From assembly GCA_003562655.1 (NCBI GenBank), contig PWUC01000178.1:1-14819 (forward strand): a stretch of DNA of 14,819 bases. Direction: 5' to 3'. The notes under the pieces are model-generated. The model saw only the letters and a list, made by a program, of their open reading frames with translations, was not told the origin of the DNA and did no database searches. This document shows, piece after piece, positions 1-6,423 of the stretch. Source of the DNA: Clostridia bacterium. Its GTDB lineage: Bacteria; Bacillota_E; SLMV01; PUMD01. Position numbers and translations under genes: made by a program. Position 1 is the first letter of the stretch, and each line of letters starts with the position of its first letter.

Positions 1-194
1 CGACTGACGGGCCGAACAGCAGCTTCATGGGAGCAGGTTCCCACCAGAGCGACTAGCACAATACCGCACGAACGAATCTACGGGCGTCCTGCATTCGCAT
101 GTGTTTGACAATGTCTAGCATTGACCGCCCAGAAATCCACCAGGCCCTGCTACGGGCGAGATGAACGAGGATTCAACAAAGACATCAGCCCGCA
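1..194. other. Left-edge stretch without a recognisable gene
   Basis: Only short open frames reach in from the left edge on the plus strand. One runs about 35 codons and stops near base 108; another ends at a TAG near base 56. Neither has recognisable sequence. The minus strand is broken by stops. A TTGACA at 105-110 has no plausible -10 partner 16-18 bases on. This may be the tail of an upstream gene or decayed sequence; base composition is less GC-rich than the right half of the window. Confidence 0.4.
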
Positions 195-284
195 TCACGT
201 GAGGATACAGAGAGCGGCCCAGATACCATAGCCCAGCGGCGTCTCAAGGAAAGCCTTGAGATGATGAGACCCCACGTTCACCAT
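195..284 (-). pseudogene. Short hydrophobic ORF, possible truncated BhlA/UviB-type holin remnant
   Basis: This is a 29-codon frame starting ATG (284) or GTG (281) and ending in TGA, just downstream of the Yip1-type gene on the same strand. The peptide has a short polar N-terminus and then residues 13-29, LETPLGYGIWAALCILT, which look like the start of one transmembrane helix. From memory this resembles the N-terminal part of small BhlA/UviB holin-like proteins, which usually run 70-90 residues and continue with a charged Asn/Arg/Glu-rich tail. Here the frame stops inside the helix. A GAGGGA lies immediately before the ATG, which is too close for it but nearer normal for the GTG codons behind it. 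It could equally be a chance ORF. The resemblance is recall, not a search result. Confidence 0.22.
242..261. repeat. Perfect inverted repeat (8-bp stem, 4-base loop)
   Basis: TCTCAAGG and CCTTGAGA form a perfect 8-bp stem around an AAAG loop. It lies about 40 bases downstream of the stop of the Yip1-type gene on the minus strand, where a terminator would be expected, but no T-run follows on either strand. Treat it as a possible 3'-end stabilising hairpin or chance. Confidence 0.35.
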
Positions 285-300
285 TCCCTCAATGTCCTCG

Positions 301-864
301 CTACAGCAGGACAGTTGCCATCACCAGGCCCCCGACTACCGCTAGGGCAACGAAAGCTACGACAAAGACAAGGATACTCTCACCGGTCTGCAGGCCCCGA
401 CTTTCCCTCAAGGCGATCACAGTCAGAATCAGGGTCCAGATTCCGACACCAGTGGAGATGGGATTGCCACCTGGTGCAGCCCCCAGCACGCGGCCCAGTA
501 GGTCCACTGGTACACTAAACAGAGCGGGGAACCGGGCAAAGGCCACGGCCGAGAACATCCCTGCGAAATCTCCGGATCCCCGGAACCGCGCCGACACCAC
601 ATATAAGACCACAATGGCCATGACTGTACCGACGAAATGGCCAATCATCTCTCCTGCGATCATCCAGCGATGCGAGGTCTCGATGTTCAGCACATCCAAC
701 AGCCTCTGTATCACGTCGGCAGATCCAACTGCTGACGTCAGGATCGCCAGCACCAGAAGCAGAAGTACCGCCACACCGACGGGTTTCTCCCTGGCCAGGT
801 GGCGGAATGTCTCCGACGGCGACACCACCACTCCATACAGCCAGCCCCATACTTGTTTCACCAC
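301..864 (-). CDS. Yip1-type multi-pass membrane protein
   Basis: Start chosen: GTG at 864, giving 187 residues (VVKQVWGWLYGVV...). An AAAGGG lies about 8 bases upstream, and the family usually begins with a short amphipathic segment followed by 'SPxETF'-like residues, seen here as SPSETFRHL. An open frame extends to an ATG at 1020, but those 52 residues are polar, Cys- and Arg-rich and unlike the family. After the start come about five hydrophobic segments: near residues 30-48, 70-92, 103-128, 134-153 and 161-187. This is the pattern of the Yip1 domain (PF04893), an integral membrane family of unclear role in bacteria. It is the last and leftmost of three minus-strand membrane genes. The family call rests on topology and the N-terminal motif; no catalytic residues are known to check. 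Confidence 0.68.
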   Translation of the reverse strand: MVKQVWGWLYGVVVSPSETFRHLAREKPVGVAVLLLLVLAILTSAVGSADVIQRLLDVLNIETSHRWMIAGEMIGHFVGTVMAIVVLYVVSARFRGSGDFAGMFSAVAFARFPALFSVPVDLLGRVLGAAPGGNPISTGVGIWTLILTVIALRESRGLQTGESILVFVVAFVALAVVGGLVMATVLL

Positions 865-1142
865 ATGAACACCCTTTCCCCATGTCTCACAGCAGTTTGT
901 CCCCAGTACAGTCCGGGCCTCTGTCCGGAAGTCCCTGAGTGTTGGAACGCAAAATCTCACACGGACAGATTGCATCATCCAGATCTCACCCGGATTGTCC
1001 TGGGCAATCGGGGAGTGCATGGTCTCTCAGTAGATGGTCAATCGCCCGCAAAGACTCCTATACCACAGGTGATTCAGAACGCCTTCATCCCATAATGCAG
1101 GCTCCGTCTTGCCCATTCCCTGCCGGAGCGTTGCCGCAGGAA

Positions 1143-2984
1143 CTACCGGACCCCTCCCCCTCCACCCCGGGCTCGCATGCCGCCGCTTCCTGAGAATCTA
1201 CCGCCGCTGCCAGCTCCCCAGAGTCCCATGAAACTACTTCCGCCGGCGGCTCGCAAACTGTCCCGAACATACATACCCAGGTTATCGAGACCCGAGGTCA
1301 CCTGTTCCATGGAGGCATGCCGAGCATCACAGACGTACCAACCCAGCCCAAAGTGATAGCTTCCGTCTCTCAAATCGGGGTAGGCGATCTCGATCTGTCT
1401 GAGGAACTCCTTCTTTACACCGAGGGTCACTGCATAAGGCAGGTAGTGTTCGCAGATGGCCAGGGAGTGCGTCTCCTGGTGCTTCATCTCAGAGCAGTGC
1501 AGTAGGAAACGGCGAAAGGCCTGCCATCGCTTGAAATCCTCCAATCCCTCCCTGGACCGGCGACGGAGAAACATCCCTCCGATTCCAAGGGCCGCACCTC
1601 CCACCACAGAGCCTATGCCGGTGGGCAGCAGCCCGGCCATGAATGCCAGGACACCCACCACAAACAGAAGTCCAGCAAGCGTAAACTCGACGGTCCGCGC
1701 CTTGCGGGTCGTGATATCGAAGAACCCCCTCACCTCGCTCACTTCGACGAGCTGGGACTTCCAGCTGTCCCAGAAGCGGGCAAAGGCCTCGGGCAGTATC
1801 CTGGCGTAAGAGTAGATGTCTTTGAAGCTGATCTCGTCGTCATCGTCGCCCGGAACCTGGGTGAACAGAAAATCCACCAGGCTCTGCTCATGGGGCTCGA
1901 GATCGTCATTCCCCGCCAGTCTCTGGATGAGGTAGACCGTGTTCTGGATCGTTCGAACGGGAGTTTGCTCTTCTTGTTGAGACTCCTCGATTTTCAGGTG
2001 TCCCCTTCTTGCCAGGTCCACGATGGTCGCGGTGAGATCCTCTGGGCCCGGTCTGTCGAATCTGCACAACACCCCCAGTTCCGCCGGGGTGTAATCCGCG
2101 GGCAGCTCGTGGTGGTATTCGCCAGTGAAGGGCGAATCGAATTCCCTGCCGTAGGTCGACCAGAACCACAAGACGGCAATCAGGGCCAGCAGCAGGATGA
2201 CCGGAGCTGCGATCCGGTCCATGCTGGCCAGGGCCCGTCGGCGATCGGCCGCCTCCGCCAGAGCCTGTTCCTCGGCCAGGATACCGGGAAGGGCTTCCTG
2301 CCCAGAGAGCACAGAAGCATCGGGGACCAGGTGCCGGGGAAACACCACCCGCCCTTCCATGCAAGTCTCCGCTGGCAGGGGACTGATCTCCCAGGTGACC
2401 TCTCCGGGACCCACGATGGTCACCTCCCCGTGTGGTGGAGCGTGTCCCCATGCCCTGATCTCATCCCGGTCTGCCCCCTCCGGCAGCAGCAGCCTGACCA
2501 CAACCTCGTCGGTGGCGCGTTCCCATTCATCGCCCACAAACTGGTGATTGATCTCGGCCACATCCTCGTGAACCGTCACCACGTTGAGCATTCGATAGCT
2601 TAGGGTGAAGGTCCGGGTCTCATCTGTGGCGTGAAAACTCCAATCAATGTACACGGTGTCATCGGGGCGCTGAATCACGTAGAAGGTCCCGGCGGGCCCC
2701 TCCTGGAGCTCCGGGTTGAATTTGTATGGGGTGTCCCCCTCCGAGACGGATATATCGACGATCTCTGTCTGCCCTGTGATGGGGATCCAATGGTACATAC
2801 CCTGGAAGCTGCCCGAAAAATGTATCGTGCGCTCCTCCATCACCACCAGGGACCCGTCGGAGAGCACCTCTGCATCGATCTCTACCCTGGGGAAGCTGTA
2901 CTCACCCGCATGCCCTGGGGTGGCGGCGAGGACAAGGGAAAGCGCCACGATCGCCGTCATGAGAGCAACTCGACAATAGCACAT
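1143..2984 (-). CDS. DUF2207 family membrane protein with signal peptide and Gly-rich tail
   Basis: This is a 613-residue protein. Residues 1-26 are a Sec signal peptide (charged start, hydrophobic core, cleavage after GHA). Residues 27-255 are a beta-rich extracytoplasmic domain with the DUF2207 hallmarks: a 'DGSL.V.EE.TI.F.G.F.G.Y..IP' stretch at about 43-69 and a 'YIDWSF......TF.L.Y' stretch at 112-130. A first transmembrane helix follows at about 259-278 with GREFDSPFTGEY just after it, then a cytoplasmic helical region at 298-430 (PAELGVLCRFDRPGPEDLTATIVDLA). A hydrophobic hairpin lies at about 434-473. The tail at 581-613 is Gly/Ser-rich, as is typical of this YciQ-like family. AGGAGG ends about 4 bases before the ATG. 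Function of the family is unknown; it is often thought to act at the cell envelope. Nothing looks broken. Confidence 0.85.
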   Translation of the reverse strand: MCYCRVALMTAIVALSLVLAATPGHAGEYSFPRVEIDAEVLSDGSLVVMEERTIHFSGSFQGMYHWIPITGQTEIVDISVSEGDTPYKFNPELQEGPAGTFYVIQRPDDTVYIDWSFHATDETRTFTLSYRMLNVVTVHEDVAEINHQFVGDEWERATDEVVVRLLLPEGADRDEIRAWGHAPPHGEVTIVGPGEVTWEISPLPAETCMEGRVVFPRHLVPDASVLSGQEALPGILAEEQALAEAADRRRALASMDRIAAPVILLLALIAVLWFWSTYGREFDSPFTGEYHHELPADYTPAELGVLCRFDRPGPEDLTATIVDLARRGHLKIEESQQEEQTPVRTIQNTVYLIQRLAGNDDLEPHEQSLVDFLFTQVPGDDDDEISFKDIYSYARILPEAFARFWDSWKSQLVEVSEVRGFFDITTRKARTVEFTLAGLLFVVGVLAFMAGLLPTGIGSVVGGAALGIGGMFLRRRSREGLEDFKRWQAFRRFLLHCSEMKHQETHSLAICEHYLPYAVTLGVKKEFLRQIEIAYPDLRDGSYHFGLGWYVCDARHASMEQVTSGLDNLGMYVRDSLRAAGGSSFMGLWGAGSGGRFSGSGGMRARGGGGGVR

Positions 2985-3132
2985 TGGCCCTCCTCTCCCC
3001 AGTGATCACATCTTTCAAAACCCGGTTTCAGCGGCCTCCTGCTCTGCTTTCTCTGGAGCGAAACACGCCTCACCGGTGAACCCACACGTGGGCTGCCGCC
3101 GGGCAGGGGACTGCTCATTCGAGGCAGAGATC
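2985..3132 (-). other. Spacer between DUF2207 and channel genes, with small palindromes
   Basis: This 148-base spacer contains a perfect 10-bp palindrome TCACCGGTGA (3070-3079), the near-palindrome CCCACACGTGGG (3081-3092), and a 5-bp hairpin CTGCC-GCCG-GGCAG (3093-3106). No T-run follows any of them on the minus strand, so I cannot call a terminator. They could be binding sites for the DUF2207 gene promoter, but no clear -35/-10 pair is visible. Confidence 0.3.
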
Positions 3133-4128
3133 TCACGTGGAGGACATCCTGTCCAGCGTGTTCAGTTCCTCCACCTTTCCCACCACCACGAGGACCATGT
3201 GGGGCTCCAGCTCGACGTCACCTGAGGGAGACAGGATCGTCGAGTCCCTGCACCGTATGAGCATCACCCGGGCATCGATATCCAGCTGCTGAAACTCCCG
3301 AAGGCGCCTGCCGGCGAGGCGTGACCCGGGAGAGACGACGATCTGGGTGATGGTCTCGCCGCGGGTGTCATCGGACATCATGTCTGACATGAGCTGGTAG
3401 ATGTATGGGTTGTGGGCGCTCTTTGCCAGAATATCGCCCCCCAACAGCTGGGGCGAGACCACCCGGCTGGCGCCCGCAAGATAGAGCCGTCGGCTGGCTT
3501 CTCGACCCGAGGCCGAGGAGATTACCTCCACATCCTGGTGAATGCCCCTGGCCTCCAGTACCAGGTAGACGTTCTGGGTGTCATCGGAAAAGGTGGCAAT
3601 GACGCAGCGGGCTCGCCTGATCCCTGCCCGCACCAGGGTATCCTCCTCCAGGGCATTGCCCACAATGTACAGCACGCCGCTGTCGTCCAGGCTCCTGAGG
3701 CTTTCGAGGTCCTGATCCACGACCACCACGGGTCCGCCCATGCGACTCAGGCCCCTCACCACCTCCTGGCCCAGCGAGCCGTAGCCGCATACGATGAAGT
3801 GATCCTGGAGTTCTCTGACTTTCTTTTCGATCCTCCCTACACCTCCCTTTAGCACCAGATCATCCACTTTCTCGGTGATATAGGTCACTCCCAACCCGAA
3901 CACCACCAGCAGGCCGATGGGCAGAATCAGTAGGGTGATGATCCTGCCGGCCGTGGTGATCGGGTGTATGTCCCCGTAACCGACGGTGGAGACGGTGATG
4001 ATGAGCAGGTACAGGGACTGGAACAGGTCCAGGTCCTCCGCCAGCGAGTATGCGAAGGTGCCGGCGATGATCAGGACCAGGGCCAGGGTCATCAGCCCCG
4101 TCCTGGTCGGGCTTCTGAACAAGGACAT
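3133..4128 (-). CDS. Two-TM potassium channel protein with cytoplasmic TrkA-N/RCK domains
   Basis: This 331-residue protein has the MthK/Kch-type layout. TM1 is at about 12-30. The pore helix and the K+ selectivity filter follow, with TVGYGD at residues 48-53. TM2 is at about 61-85. An RCK_N (TrkA-N) Rossmann domain begins at about 109, with FIVCGYGSLGQEV (glycine-rich turn 115-120) and an acidic end of strand 2 (VVVVDQD, 134-140). An RCK_C (TrkA-C) domain lies at about 248-331 (SRLAGRRLREF..., ending in a VLVVVGKVEEL strand). It should form a ligand-gated K+ channel in the cytoplasmic membrane. Start: GGAGG on the minus strand (4130-4134) sits 1 base from the ATG at 4128 but 7 bases from an in-frame TTG at 4122, so the TTG (329 residues) may be the true start. 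The gene diverges from the Rrf2 regulator. Confidence 0.9.
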   Translation of the reverse strand: MSLFRSPTRTGLMTLALVLIIAGTFAYSLAEDLDLFQSLYLLIITVSTVGYGDIHPITTAGRIITLLILPIGLLVVFGLGVTYITEKVDDLVLKGGVGRIEKKVRELQDHFIVCGYGSLGQEVVRGLSRMGGPVVVVDQDLESLRSLDDSGVLYIVGNALEEDTLVRAGIRRARCVIATFSDDTQNVYLVLEARGIHQDVEVISSASGREASRRLYLAGASRVVSPQLLGGDILAKSAHNPYIYQLMSDMMSDDTRGETITQIVVSPGSRLAGRRLREFQQLDIDARVMLIRCRDSTILSPSGDVELEPHMVLVVVGKVEELNTLDRMSST

Positions 4129-4129
4129 C

Positions 4130-4134
4130 CCTCC
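4130..4134 (-). promoter_or_regulatory. Shine-Dalgarno that decides the channel start (ATG 4128 or TTG 4122)
   Basis: GGAGG on the minus strand lies within TAGGGAGGG. The annotated ATG follows after a single base, too close for normal initiation, whereas a TTG two codons in has a 7-base spacing. The protein differs by only two residues. Confidence 0.5.
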
Positions 4135-4301
4135 CTACATTGACTCCGGTGCTCCATATTTCCATGTGCGGCGGAGTTTTCCTCCAGGCCGATGCGCAGA
4201 TCATGTCCGCCGGGCCGGTGCGGCCGCCGCCGATGAGGGCATGTCGGGTCCCGGGGGTATTGTTCCTCCCCTGGCCTCGCGCATGAATCGGAACTGCTCC
4301 C

Positions 4302-4333
4302 TTGACATTTTCGCCGGTGCCGGGTAGTGTAAT
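4302..4333 (+). promoter_or_regulatory. Probable sigma-A promoter of the isc-mnmA operon
   Basis: TTGACA at 4302-4307 is a perfect -35. The -10 is either TAGTGT (4325-4330, 17-base spacer, weak match) or TGTAAT (4328-4333, 5 of 6 match but 20-base spacer). The element lies 50-80 bases upstream of the Rrf2 gene and immediately before the palindrome at 4338-4357, which would cover the transcription start. The -35 is clear; the -10 choice is not. Confidence 0.6.
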
Positions 4334-4337
4334 GGTG

Positions 4338-4357
4338 ATAAACCCAAGTGGTTTTAT
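4338..4357 (+). promoter_or_regulatory. Palindromic operator, likely bound by the adjacent Rrf2 regulator
   Basis: ATAAACCCAAGTGGTTTTAT matches its own reverse complement at 16 of 20 positions: half-sites ATAAA(C/A)CC and GG(T/G)TTTAT around an AAGT centre. AT-rich ends with inner CC/GG resemble sites described for IscR and CymR-like Rrf2 proteins. It sits just downstream of the -10 region, where a bound dimer would block transcription, which implies autoregulation of the whole operon. Assignment to this regulator is inference from position and form. Confidence 0.6.
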
Positions 4358-4380
4358 CGGGAATGGAGCCGGTGATTCCA

Positions 4381-4812
4381 ATGAAGATATCGACTAGAGG
4401 TCACTACGGGGTCCTGGCCATGACCGTTCTGGCCCGGCACTACGGTGAAGATCCGGTCTCCATCAGGGAGATCGCCCAGGAGAAGAACCTGTCCGCCAGC
4501 TACCTGGAACAGCTGCTGGCTCCCCTGAGGCGGGCCGGCCTGGTCAGGAGTGTGCGGGGTCCCCACGGAGGATATCAGCTGGCCAGCCTCCCCGAGGACA
4601 TCACGGTCGGGGATGTGCTGGAGGTGCTGGAGGGTCCCTTTGTGCCGGTGGAATGCGCCGGGGCGGACCGGGAGCTTCCCTGCTGCGAGGAGGACTGCTC
4701 CCTCCGCAGGGTCTGGCAGGATCTGCGCGACAGCATGCTCCAGGTGGTTGACTCGGTCAATCTGGGGGAGCTGGCGGATGATGTTGGCAGCCGGCAGCGG
4801 GGTGAGCAGTGA
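4381..4812 (+). CDS. iscR: Rrf2-family transcriptional regulator, IscR-like
   Basis: Start chosen: ATG at 4381 (MKISTRGHYGVLAM), the canonical Rrf2 N-terminus, giving 143 residues; GTG 4348 and ATG 4363 upstream are in frame but would overlap the operator or add non-family sequence. The winged-helix DNA-binding domain is at about 1-66: SIREIAQEKNLSASYLEQLL is the helix-turn-helix, and RSVRGPHGGYQLA is the wing. A dimerisation helix follows at about 107-130. Cysteines lie at 92, 101, 102 and 106. IscR holds its [2Fe-2S] cluster with Cys92, Cys98, Cys104 and a His; here Cys92 is kept but the following spacing differs. It heads an operon with iscS and iscU, so it is most likely a repressor sensing Fe-S cluster or cysteine/sulfur status. 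A CymR-type role, without cluster, is the alternative. Confidence 0.88.
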   Translation: MKISTRGHYGVLAMTVLARHYGEDPVSIREIAQEKNLSASYLEQLLAPLRRAGLVRSVRGPHGGYQLASLPEDITVGDVLEVLEGPFVPVECAGADRELPCCEEDCSLRRVWQDLRDSMLQVVDSVNLGELADDVGSRQRGEQ

Positions 4813-4859
4813 CGCCGGTGGGAGAAGATAATGTCATGTAGGCAGGGGAGGTCATTTGA

Positions 4860-6014
4860 TTGAGACGGGTATACCTGGATCATTCGGCGACGACGCCGGT
4901 GCATCCCCGCGTCGCGGCAGTGGTGACCCGGTACATGCTGGCCGACTACGGCAATGCCTCCAGTGTGCATTCCTTCGGCCAGGATGCGCGGCGCGCCCTG
5001 GACCGGGCCCGCGAACAGGTGGCGGAGCTGATCGGGGCGGAGGATGCGCGGGAGGTCGTCTTCACCAGCGGCGGCACAGAATCGGACAACCTGGCCGTCA
5101 AGGGTGCCGCCCGGGCCAACCGCCGGCGGGGCAATCACATCATCACCAGCGCCGTGGAGCACCATGCGGTGCTGCACAGCTGCGACGCCCTGGAGAGGGA
5201 GGGCTTCCGCGTCACGGCTGTGGGGGTGGACCGCTGCGGCCGCGTCGATCCCGCAGAGGTCCGCGAGGCGGTGACGGAGGACACGATTCTGATCAGCGTC
5301 ATGCTGGCGAACAATGAGATAGGCACCCTGCAGCCCGTGCAGGAGATAGCCGGTATTGCCCGGGAAATGGATGTCATCATGCACACCGATGCCGTCCAGG
5401 CCGTCGGGCAGATCCCGGTGAATGCCGTCGGGCTCGGCGTCGACCTGATGAGCCTGTCCGGGCACAAGATGTACGGTCCAAAGGGCGTTGGGGCCCTGTA
5501 CGTGCGCAGGGGGACCAGGATCGGTCCCACGGAGCACGGCGGCCATCACGAGAGGAACCTGCGGGCCGGGACGGAGAACGTGGCCGGCATCGCGGGCATG
5601 GGCGAGGCCTGCGCCGTCACCCTGGAGGAGCTCTCGCACCGGGAGGCCCACCTGTCCAGGCTGCGGAATCGCCTCATCGGGGGTCTTTTGGAGATCGACG
5701 GGGTTCAGCTGAACGGGAGCCGGCGCCGGCGGCTGCCCAACAACGTCAACGTAAACGTCAACGGCATCGAGGGCGAGGCGATGCTTCTGAACCTGAATGC
5801 GGCCGGCATCGCCGCATCCTCGGGATCGGCCTGCACCTCCGGCAGCCTGGAGGCGTCCCACGTACTGCTCGCCTGCGGGGTCGAGCCCGAGCGGGCGCAC
5901 GGCTCCCTGCGCATGACCCTGGGACGGGACAACAGCCAGGAGGATGTGGACTACGTGCTCGAGATACTGCCGGGGATCGTCACGAAGCTGCGGGAGATGT
6001 CGCCCCTGGCGTGA
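4860..6014 (+). CDS. iscS: Cysteine desulfurase, NifS/IscS type
   Basis: This 384-residue PLP enzyme converts cysteine to alanine and an enzyme persulfide for Fe-S assembly and tRNA thiolation. Start: TTG at 4860 (MRRVYLDHSATTP), with GGAGGT (4847-4852) 7 bases ahead; no in-frame ATG fits. Motifs in order: DHSATTP (7-13), TSGGTESDN (69-77, phosphate grip), catalytic/stacking His in SAVEHHAVLHS (101 or 102), NNEIGTLQP (151-159), HTDAVQ (175-180), PLP lysine K203 in SLSGHKMYGPKGVGA, GGHHERNLRAGTEN (227-240), and the nucleophile C325 in SSGSACTSGS. The short cysteine loop makes it a group I (NifS/IscS) enzyme. A local (Asn-Val)3 run at 295-300 follows the usual 'N' strand. It lies 47 bases after the Rrf2 gene and 30 before iscU, within one operon. 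Confidence 0.95.
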   Translation: MRRVYLDHSATTPVHPRVAAVVTRYMLADYGNASSVHSFGQDARRALDRAREQVAELIGAEDAREVVFTSGGTESDNLAVKGAARANRRRGNHIITSAVEHHAVLHSCDALEREGFRVTAVGVDRCGRVDPAEVREAVTEDTILISVMLANNEIGTLQPVQEIAGIAREMDVIMHTDAVQAVGQIPVNAVGLGVDLMSLSGHKMYGPKGVGALYVRRGTRIGPTEHGGHHERNLRAGTENVAGIAGMGEACAVTLEELSHREAHLSRLRNRLIGGLLEIDGVQLNGSRRRRLPNNVNVNVNGIEGEAMLLNLNAAGIAASSGSACTSGSLEASHVLLACGVEPERAHGSLRMTLGRDNSQEDVDYVLEILPGIVTKLREMSPLA

Positions 6015-6044
6015 GATGAGAGAGGACCGGTTGGGAGAGATACC

Positions 6045-6419
6045 ATGTATTCGGACAAAGTGATGGACCACTTCATGAACCCCCGCAACGTCGGGGAGAT
6101 AGAGGATGCCGACGGGGTGGGGCAGGTTGGCAATCCGGTGTGCGGCGACGTCATGGCCATGTACATCAAGATCGATGACGACCGCATCAGCGATATCAAG
6201 TTCAAGACCTTCGGCTGCGGGGCGGCCATCGCCACCAGCAGCATCACCACGGAACTGGTGAAGGGCAAGACCGTCGAGGAGGCCCTGGAGCTCAGCAACC
6301 GGCAGGTGGCGGAGGCCCTGGACGGGCTGCCGGGTCCGAAGATGCACTGTTCGAACCTCGCCGCCGACGCCCTTCATGCTGCCATCGAGGATTACCGCGA
6401 AAAGATGAAGACGGGGTAG
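6045..6419 (+). CDS. iscU: Iron-sulfur cluster assembly scaffold, IscU/NifU-N type
   Basis: This 124-residue cytosolic scaffold assembles a transient [2Fe-2S] cluster from sulfur delivered by the desulfurase before it. It begins YSDKVMDHFMNPRNVGEI, the standard family N-terminus. The three conserved ligand cysteines are present: C33 in NPVCGD (with D35, whose mutation in homologues traps the cluster), C58 in TFGCGAAIATSS, and C102 in KMHCSNLA. Length is that of the stand-alone scaffold; no C-terminal NifU domain is attached. GGGAGAG lies about 6 bases before the ATG. mnmA follows after 4 bases, so the two are probably translated together. It lacks the 'LPPVK' HscA-binding loop of proteobacterial IscU (LPGPK instead), and no hscA/hscB genes are nearby, as is usual for this clostridial layout. 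Confidence 0.94.
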   Translation: MYSDKVMDHFMNPRNVGEIEDADGVGQVGNPVCGDVMAMYIKIDDDRISDIKFKTFGCGAAIATSSITTELVKGKTVEEALELSNRQVAEALDGLPGPKMHCSNLAADALHAAIEDYREKMKTG

Positions 6420-6423
6420 TGCC

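Noticed and set aside
105..110. TTGACA as a promoter -35
   Set aside because: No -10-like hexamer at 16-18 bases and no gene on the plus strand downstream.
452..868. 138-codon plus-strand frame
   Set aside because: Antisense to the Yip1-type gene, Thr/Pro/Ser/Arg-rich, no domain; the minus frame has regular membrane helices.
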